DNA of 5,181 nt. It comes from Candidatus Paenalcaligenes intestinipullorum (GTDB lineage: Bacteria > Pseudomonadota > Gammaproteobacteria > Burkholderiales > Burkholderiaceae_B). Below the pieces are notes generated by a model. It made no database searches. It was not told the DNA's origin and saw nothing but the letters and a program-made list of their open reading frames with translations. Location: assembly GCA_019120675.1 (NCBI GenBank), contig DWUQ01000035.1, positions 1-5,181 of the forward strand, written 5' to 3'. Shown here piece by piece: positions 1 to 3,590 of this stretch; positions within the stretch are counted from its first letter, which is position 1; the number at the start of each line of letters is the position of its first letter. The position numbers and the translations under genes were made by a program.

Positions 1-24
1 AACGCGCAGCCCAGGCTGCGCGTT
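1..24 (-). terminator. Perfect hairpin at window edge, probable intrinsic terminator
   Basis: Positions 1-11 (AACGCGCAGCC) and 14-24 (GGCTGCGCGTT) are exact reverse complements around a CA centre, giving a GC-rich stem of about 10-11 bp. The outer bases are AA on the left and TT on the right, as in terminators flanked by A and T tracts. The minus-strand U tract would lie beyond the window edge and cannot be seen. On the plus strand only a broken run (CTTCATT) follows. I assign the minus strand because the neighbouring genes run that way; it may work in both directions. Confidence 0.45.
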
Positions 25-297
25 CTTCATTCTGGATGCCGCCGAGCCTGTTGGGCTATGATGATGCGACAGGCCCGCCGTTCCTCGGCAATCCAGCACT
101 ACACAGTGCGATGCGGCTTTCTCTCCCAACGCTCCTATGTCGCTCCTAGCCGACAACGCCGCTCTTCTTCTAAGCGGCCCCGAAAGGAGCTAACCTACTG
201 TCCCATATACGGTTTCAAGCCTTTCGTGATTTGCGCGCAGCGCCCCTCGGCCCGGAACCCAACCTAATAAGGGGCAAGACGCTGTATGGTTGGGGTG
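25..297 (-). other. Structured gene-free segment, candidate non-coding RNA or long 3' UTR
   Basis: No convincing protein gene lies here. What can be seen is a series of short inverted repeats. GCCGAG (41-46) pairs with CTCGGC (84-89), enclosing CCTGT (47-51) with ACAGG (69-73), and GGAT (34-37) with ATCC (91-94) extends the helix. Others are GCACT/AGTGC (96-100/105-109), GCCGCT/AGCGGC (158-163/173-178) and GCCCCT/AGGGGC (242-247/270-275). The stretch 177-190 folds better as minus-strand RNA, where a G-U pair replaces a C-A mismatch. With the hairpin at 1-24 as a possible 3' end, a minus-strand transcript fits, made alone or by read-through from the gene at 376-903. I could not match it to tmRNA, 6S, RNase P, SRP RNA, tRNA or rRNA. 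The identity is unknown and the strand is inferred. Confidence 0.25.
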
Positions 298-360
298 CTA
301 TGATCCATCGTATGTATCAACTGGCCATCCACCGTTAATGGCGCAGAGCCAGCACTTCAC
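298..360 (-). CDS. Possible 20-residue peptide ORF (speculative)
   Basis: A GTG codon at 360 opens a 20-codon frame ending in TAG at 298-300, giving a peptide that starts (M/V)KCWLCAINGG and has a CxxC pair and two tryptophans. An AGGGA sequence lies 7 bases upstream of the GTG, a fair ribosome binding site. The frame begins 15 bp after the stop codon of the upstream membrane-protein gene, so translational coupling is possible. The start codon is partly inside a hairpin stem (302-369). An ATG overlapping the GTG is followed directly by TGA. A leader peptide is conceivable, but a frame this short occurs often by chance, and I do not recognise it. Confidence 0.15.
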   Translation of the reverse strand: MKCWLCAINGGWPVDTYDGS

Positions 361-369
361 ATACGGATC
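302..369. repeat. Long imperfect hairpin downstream of the membrane-protein gene
   Basis: CGTATGT (309-315) pairs with ACATACG (359-365) and GATC (302-305) with GATC (366-369), leaving a 3-base bulge at 306-308. Inside, CTGG (321-324) pairs with CCAG (349-352) and CCAT (325-328) with ATGG (338-341), with an internal loop at 342-348. The outer left arm is itself a near-palindrome, TGATCCAT-CGT-ATGTATCA (301-319, one mismatch). There is no U tract, so it is not a standard terminator. It may be an mRNA 3'-end stabiliser, a processing site, or part of a larger RNA reaching to position 1. Confidence 0.4.
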
Positions 370-375
370 CCTACA

Positions 376-903
376 TTATTTATCCCAGCTTAACTCTTCC
401 AGCTGCCATTCATCGTCAACAGGCACATAACGCATAAAGGCGGTAAAGGTGGCTTGGTCCTTATCAAGCGTGTCCATACTTAAGCGATCCACTTTGGCGC
501 TGATTTCAAAGCGACAGCTTTCGATCGCTTTGGAGCGCTCAGGGTTGGGGATTAATGGAAACTCGTAGCGATACTGGCCTTTGTCGTGCTCGCTTACGGC
601 TAGAGTGGTGGCGGCATAGGCCTTGAGTACATCGTGGCATAGTGCGGATTGTTGCTCTTCGCGGCGCTCGGCTTGCCCTTCGACGCTGTTGTACACCAAG
701 TTATACCAAAGGACACAAGCAATCAATATTAAGGCGGCAATGATGGCACGTATCCATGCCATTTTCTTGAGGGTAGGGGGAGTATCTGTATTAAAAACGA
801 TGGTGCCAAATTTCACCAAACGCCATAAAGATACAATGGCCAAGGCGGCCACGATAATAAGTTCAAAGGTCATAAAATCAAGAACGATAAATAAAAAAGA
901 CAC
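376..903 (-). CDS. Membrane-anchored protein of unknown function
   Basis: I do not recognise this family. The 175-residue reading gives two hydrophobic segments, about residues 3-28 and 51-70, joined by a basic loop (R28, K31, K46, K47, R52), then a hydrophilic C-terminal part of about 105 residues. By the positive-inside rule the loop is cytoplasmic, so the C-terminal domain should be periplasmic; it has two cysteines (C89, C130) that could form a disulfide. Its tail is acidic and tryptophan-containing (DDEWQLEELSWDK). The start is uncertain: the GTG at 903 has no visible Shine-Dalgarno sequence, nor does the ATG at 873 (residue 11). The frame stays open, and hydrophobic, upstream to a TGA at 967-969, so the true N-terminus may lie further up and add a helix, which would reverse the predicted topology. 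It follows gph by about 180 bp on the same strand and may be transcribed with it or alone. Confidence 0.7.
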   Translation of the reverse strand: MSFLFIVLDFMTFELIIVAALAIVSLWRLVKFGTIVFNTDTPPTLKKMAWIRAIIAALILIACVLWYNLVYNSVEGQAERREEQQSALCHDVLKAYAATTLAVSEHDKGQYRYEFPLIPNPERSKAIESCRFEISAKVDRLSMDTLDKDQATFTAFMRYVPVDDEWQLEELSWDK

Positions 904-1082
904 GTGCCATACTGCGGCAAAGCCAAGGGACAGGGTATAACTACGAATGGCTAACGTTTGCTCAGGTCATTGGATGGGCTTGGTTTTAAAGGCTTTTTGT
1001 GGTTTATGCTCGGGTTACCCTCAGACTTATACACAGAGGCTTGGGATAAACCCTAGGATGTGAAGAGTTAGTTAAACAGCCA

Positions 1083-1751
1083 TTAGGCCTGAGCCCATCG
1101 TTGGATAACCTCAATCAGTTCATGGGCATTGTGCACAATCGCATCCGCTTGCCAGTCAGCCAGGCTTGGGTCTAGCTTGCAATAGCCATAGGCAGCAATA
1201 ACCGTGCTCATACCAGCTGCTTGGCCCGCTTGGATGTCGCGCCTATCGTCACCGATATAAATGCACTGCTCAGGTGCGATCCCTGCCTCGGCGGCTGCAT
1301 GGAATAGTGGAGCAGGATGGGGCTTGATGTGTGGTGTCGTATCACCCCCCACCATCACCACACAATGCTCATCTAGGCCAAGGTGCGTCATCAGAGGGCG
1401 AGTAAGGTATTCGGTTTTGTTGGTAACGATCCCCCATTTTAGTTTTTGATCAGCTAGGTGCTGTAAGAGCTCTTGTACACCAAGAAAAAGCTGGGTGTTT
1501 TGTGTCATGTTAGCTTCGTAGTCTTTGAGGAACTCGCTACGATAGCGATCATAATCGGGATGGTCAGGGGTGATGCCAATCGCGGCATTCAATAGACCTC
1601 GCGCACCATGCGAGGCAAAGGGCCAAAGCTCGTCATAAGGCAAAGGCTCAAGCTGATGCGCCGCACGCACGCGGTTAGCGCAAGCTGCCAGGTCAGGGGC
1701 GGAGTCCGCCAAGGTGCCATCAAAGTCGAATAAGACTAATTTTTCTTGCAT
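1083..1751 (-). CDS. gph: Phosphoglycolate phosphatase (HAD superfamily)
   Basis: This hydrolyses 2-phosphoglycolate to glycolate and phosphate in the cytoplasm, removing a toxic product of DNA 3'-end repair and oxygenation side reactions. All four HAD motifs are present. Numbered from a possible TTG start at 1766, they are motif I DFDGTLADS (nucleophile D14, general acid D16), motif II VTNK (T115), motif III with K148 in HIKPHPAP, and motif IV GDDRRD (D173, D177). The helical cap lies between motifs I and II, about residues 24-95, as in Gph/PGP enzymes, and the length (222-227 residues) is typical. I prefer the ATG at 1751, preceded by GAAAG at a workable distance, over the TTG, which has nothing usable in front; both keep motif I intact. 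ubiG ends 20 bp upstream of this ATG (5 bp from the TTG), so the two genes form one transcription unit. Substrate choice in HAD enzymes cannot be proved by sequence, but the pairing with ubiG supports gph. Confidence 0.88.
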   Translation of the reverse strand: MQEKLVLFDFDGTLADSAPDLAACANRVRAAHQLEPLPYDELWPFASHGARGLLNAAIGITPDHPDYDRYRSEFLKDYEANMTQNTQLFLGVQELLQHLADQKLKWGIVTNKTEYLTRPLMTHLGLDEHCVVMVGGDTTPHIKPHPAPLFHAAAEAGIAPEQCIYIGDDRRDIQAGQAAGMSTVIAAYGYCKLDPSLADWQADAIVHNAHELIEVIQRWAQA

Positions 1752-1771
1752 ACCAAGCGCTTTCAATCCAG

Positions 1772-2491
1772 TTATAAAACGACCTTACGAGTGGCCATTA
1801 AGTAATTCACGTTTGTGTTGGTGCTCAGGCTGTAATGCTGAGTTAACGGGTTGTAGCCCAGACCGCGTAAATCCATGACCTCGAGCTGAGCTTGCCGTGC
1901 AGAGCGGGCCAACTCATGGGGCTTGATCAGGTTTTCATAAAAATGCGTACCGGTGGGCACAAGCTTAAGCAGATACTCGGCCGCAACAATGGCTTGTAAA
2001 AAGGCCGTAGCATTACGGTTGATGGTCGAAAAAAACACCCAGCCTCCGGGTTTGACCATATTCGCACACGCTTGAATCACTGACGCCGGATTGGGGACGT
2101 GTTCGAGCATTTCCATGCACGTAACAAAGTCCGCTTGGCCAGCATGCTGAGCCGCGTAGTCTTCTGCACTAATATATTGATAATTAATGCTAAGTTGGCT
2201 TTCTAGGCTGTGTAAGCGAGCGACTTTGAGAGAGGCTTCGGCCAGATCAATACCAGTGACCTGCGCGCCTTGCTTGGCAAGAGCCTCAGTAAGGATGCCA
2301 CCCCCACAACCGACATCTACCCCTACTTGCCCAGCTAAGCTGGTACCAGTGTGTTCAAGTAGCCAGCCTAAGCGCAAAGGGTTGATAGCGTGCAGAGGCT
2401 TAAACTCGCTATGTGGATCCCACCATTTGGAGGCAAGGGCACCAAATTTTTCAATTTCTGCCGGATCAACGTTGATGGTGTGCTTGGACAT
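1772..2491 (-). CDS. ubiG: Ubiquinone biosynthesis O-methyltransferase UbiG
   Basis: UbiG carries out both O-methylation steps of ubiquinone synthesis with S-adenosylmethionine: methylation of the 2-polyprenyl-6-hydroxyphenol intermediate and the last step, demethylubiquinol to ubiquinol, at the inner face of the membrane. The protein has 239 residues, the normal length. Visible marks are the N-terminal EKFGALASKWWDP (residues 14-26), the class I methyltransferase SAM loop VDVGCGGGILTEAL (58-71), the acidic residue after strand 2 in GIDLAE (D82), CMEMLEHVPNP (125-135) and STINR (155-159), all characteristic of UbiG. The ATG at 2491 is supported by AGGTAG at 2496-2501, with 7 bases between AGG and ATG. 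A strong terminator lies only 20 bp upstream, so expression needs read-through from ompA or the promoter-like sequence overlapping that terminator. gph follows directly. Nothing looks broken. Confidence 0.95.
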   Translation of the reverse strand: MSKHTINVDPAEIEKFGALASKWWDPHSEFKPLHAINPLRLGWLLEHTGTSLAGQVGVDVGCGGGILTEALAKQGAQVTGIDLAEASLKVARLHSLESQLSINYQYISAEDYAAQHAGQADFVTCMEMLEHVPNPASVIQACANMVKPGGWVFFSTINRNATAFLQAIVAAEYLLKLVPTGTHFYENLIKPHELARSARQAQLEVMDLRGLGYNPLTQHYSLSTNTNVNYLMATRKVVL

Positions 2492-2510
2492 ATCGCTACC
2501 TGATAGACAT

Positions 2511-2538
2511 AAAAAATAGGGACTCCCGAAGGAGTCCC
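2511..2538 (-). terminator. Rho-independent terminator of ompA
   Basis: On the minus strand an 8-bp stem, GGGACTCC (2538-2531) with GGAGTCCC (2526-2519), is capped by a UUCG tetraloop and followed by TATTTTTT (2518-2511). It starts 33 bp after the ompA stop codon and ends 20 bp before the ubiG start. The stem, the very stable loop and the U tract together make this a textbook terminator. The plus-strand side is less T-rich, so activity should be mainly on the minus strand. Confidence 0.88.
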
Positions 2539-2539
2539 C

Positions 2540-2569
2540 ATTGTATAGTTTTTCGCTAGAAACTGAAAA
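2540..2569 (-). promoter_or_regulatory. Candidate ubiG-gph promoter overlapping the ompA terminator
   Basis: Just after the ompA stop, the minus strand reads TTTTCA (2569-2564), a 16-base spacer and TATACA (2547-2542); with 18 bases the -10 could be TACAAT (2545-2540), a 5/6 match. The -35 matches TTGACA in only 4 of 6 positions. Transcription would begin near 2533, inside the 5' arm of the terminator stem. The sequence match is visible; promoter activity is inferred. Confidence 0.3.
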
Positions 2570-2571
2570 AC

Positions 2572-3168
2572 TTAGTTGGCGCGACGGGAACCGACGATCT
2601 CGACTTCTACGCGACGGTTTTGGGCGCGGCCCTGAGGTGTGGAGTTGCTGGCGATTGGGTCAGCTTTACCTTTACCTTCGGTGTAGATACGATCGGCGGG
2701 TACGCCTTTTTCAACCAAGTACGCTTTGACAGCGTTGGCACGACGCTCGGAGAGCTTAATGTTGTAAGGTACGGTACCGATGGAGTCGGTGTGACCTACA
2801 GCAATGATGGTTTCGAGATCAAGGTTGTTAGCTTGGTCAGCAACTTGATCCAGAACTTGACGGCCTTCAGGTTTCAGATTGGATTTATCGAAGTCAAAGA
2901 AGGTGTCGGCATTGAGCACAACCTTGGTAGTGGTTGGTGCAACGACTGGCTCTTCAGCTTGGGCGACGGGTACGCCATCGCAGCCTGGTACACCAGTAGC
3001 TGGAGTCCAGAAGTTGTTGCGCCAGCACAGTTCTTGTGTGCCGTTGACCCAAACATTACCAAATGGGCTTTGCCAGTTGTTGATTTCGCCAGATTGCGCT
3101 GACACAGCACCAGAGGCTGTGGCCGCCACGAAGGCGAGTGCAAGTGCGATTTTGGAGGGTTTATTCAT
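2572..3168 (-). CDS. ompA: OmpA-family outer-membrane/peptidoglycan-binding protein
   Basis: This is a secreted 198-residue envelope protein that should tether the outer membrane to peptidoglycan. Residues 1-24 form a classic signal peptide (basic MNKPSK, hydrophobic core, AVSA cleavage before Q25). Residues 25-75 are a tryptophan-rich stretch with NWQSPFGNVWVNGT and two cysteines (C48, C63), followed by a Pro/Val/Ala/Thr linker. Residues 83-195 are the OmpA C-terminal domain: FFDFDKSNLKPEG (90-102), GHTDSIGTVPYN (125-136), LSERRANAVKAYL (139-151) and GRAQNRRVEVEI (180-191). D128 and R143 match the pair that binds diaminopimelate in OmpA proteins. There is no room for the eight-stranded barrel of enterobacterial OmpA; a short barrel-less form is, as I recall, usual in Bordetella and relatives. 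The ATG at 3168 has a strong GAGGAG (3173-3178). The gene ends at a strong terminator, so it is probably an abundant single-gene transcript, divergent from gyrA. Confidence 0.93.
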   Translation of the reverse strand: MNKPSKIALALAFVAATASGAVSAQSGEINNWQSPFGNVWVNGTQELCWRNNFWTPATGVPGCDGVPVAQAEEPVVAPTTTKVVLNADTFFDFDKSNLKPEGRQVLDQVADQANNLDLETIIAVGHTDSIGTVPYNIKLSERRANAVKAYLVEKGVPADRIYTEGKGKADPIASNSTPQGRAQNRRVEVEIVGSRRAN

Positions 3169-3235
3169 GTTTCTCCTCGTTGAGCTGATGCTGTTAAGTG
3201 ACCGCAGCGAACCCCCGCCGCATTATTACGGAACC

Positions 3236-3241
3236 AGTATA
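3236..3241 (-). promoter_or_regulatory. Candidate -10 element of ompA
   Basis: The minus strand reads TATACT here, 5 of 6 matches to TATAAT, and would start a leader of roughly 60 bases before the ompA ATG. No good -35 lies 16-18 bases upstream (the best is TTATGC). A second candidate, TATTAT, lies at 3266-3261, also without a good -35. Which one is used cannot be settled from the sequence; an activator bound at the repeats at 3282-3338 could make up for the weak -35. Confidence 0.25.
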
Positions 3242-3281
3242 ACAAGACTATGCGTCGAGCATAATACTTGTGCTGGGTTTC

Positions 3282-3338
3282 ACGCGTCGTTAGCAGGAAT
3301 CTTAAGACATTTACGCGTGATTCGTTAAGCAAGATTCC
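3282..3338. repeat. Dyad plus direct repeats upstream of ompA, operator-like
   Basis: GGAATCTT (3296-3303) and AAGATTCC (3331-3338) are exact inverted repeats, with CTTAA (3301-3305) and TTAAG (3325-3329) nested inside. The centre holds the palindrome ACGCGT (3313-3318). The same ACGCGT also occurs at 3282-3287, 31 bp away or about three helical turns, and both copies are followed by CGTTA (3288-3292 and 3323-3327) and then by a GCA-containing stretch ending in ATTC or AATC. The arrangement suits a dimeric regulator site or a transcript hairpin in the ompA upstream region. I do not know a regulator with this motif. Confidence 0.4.
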
Positions 3339-3438
3339 CAGATAAAGCTTAGATCACGGCAATATCTGTAAATACGGGGGTTAAACGTTGTATTTGGGCA
3401 ACGAGAGCGGAATATTCGATAATAATAGATAAAAGTGC

Positions 3439-3585
3439 TTACTTTTTTCGGCCTTTCGCTGCTTTTTTATAAGCTTCTGGCGTCAAAGTGGGGTTAGCCC
3501 TCATCATCAATCGCATGAAGTGTTAGAATTTCGTATTCGCCCAAGCGTGGTCAGCATCTTGCTTAACTTCTCTCAATAAAGACAT
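3439..3585 (-). pseudogene. Small basic protein frame interrupted by one TAA
   Basis: From ATG at 3585 the minus strand encodes 20 residues beginning MSLLREVKQDADHAW and stops at TAA (3523-3525). The same frame resumes at once: two codons later is an ATG (3516), and 25 more residues ending LTPEAYKKAAKGRKK run to TAA at 3439-3441. Read together this is a 47-residue basic protein with one stop at codon 21. The composition looks protein-like on both sides, which suggests one small gene with a nonsense change, or two peptides joined by re-initiation. AAGGA lies 12 bases before this ATG, and only 6 before another ATG at 3590 that opens a 5-codon out-of-frame ORF. The frame overlaps the gyrA leader in antisense. 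A small AT-rich hairpin (AAAAGT/ACTTTT, 3431-3446) sits at its end. I do not recognise the family, and chance is not excluded. Confidence 0.35.
3523..3528 (+). promoter_or_regulatory. Candidate -10 element of gyrA
   Basis: TAGAAT matches TATAAT in 5 of 6 positions and lies about 60 bp before the gyrA start. Seventeen bases upstream is TCATCA, a poor -35 (3 of 6). An alternative further up is TATAAG at 3468-3473, likewise with a weak -35 (TTTTCG). Either could serve. The candidate falls exactly at the internal stop of the antisense small frame. Confidence 0.25.
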
Positions 3586-3590
3586 TTCAT

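Noticed and set aside
232..253. Minus-strand GCCGAGGGGCGCTGC resembling the core of the SAH (ahcY) riboswitch
   Set aside because: The matching CAGGCTCGG partner is about 190 bases away instead of close by, and no ahcY-type gene follows directly, so the known architecture is absent.
58..267. 69-codon plus-strand open frame in the left segment
   Set aside because: No ribosome binding site, an Arg/Ser-rich low-quality composition and dense overlap with inverted repeats; it reads as chance in a GC-rich structured segment.
25..300. tmRNA, 6S, RNase P, SRP or tRNA gene
   Set aside because: The GCCGAGGGGCG and CGGCGGCATC similarities are short. No T-loop GGTTCRA, no tag frame, no 6S closing stem, no GAGGAAAGTCC and no SRP core sequence was found on either strand.
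321..353. Integron attC-like folded site
   Set aside because: There is imperfect dyad symmetry, but the required GTTRRRY and RYYYAAC ends are missing and there is no cassette context.
1027..1035. TTATACACA, a match to the loose DnaA box consensus
   Set aside because: A single copy with no AT-rich unwinding region or cluster; expected by chance.
2620..3102. 160-codon plus-strand open frame inside ompA (and another at 2879-3328)
   Set aside because: They are opposite-strand shadows of the well-supported ompA gene; no signal in front and no recognisable domain.
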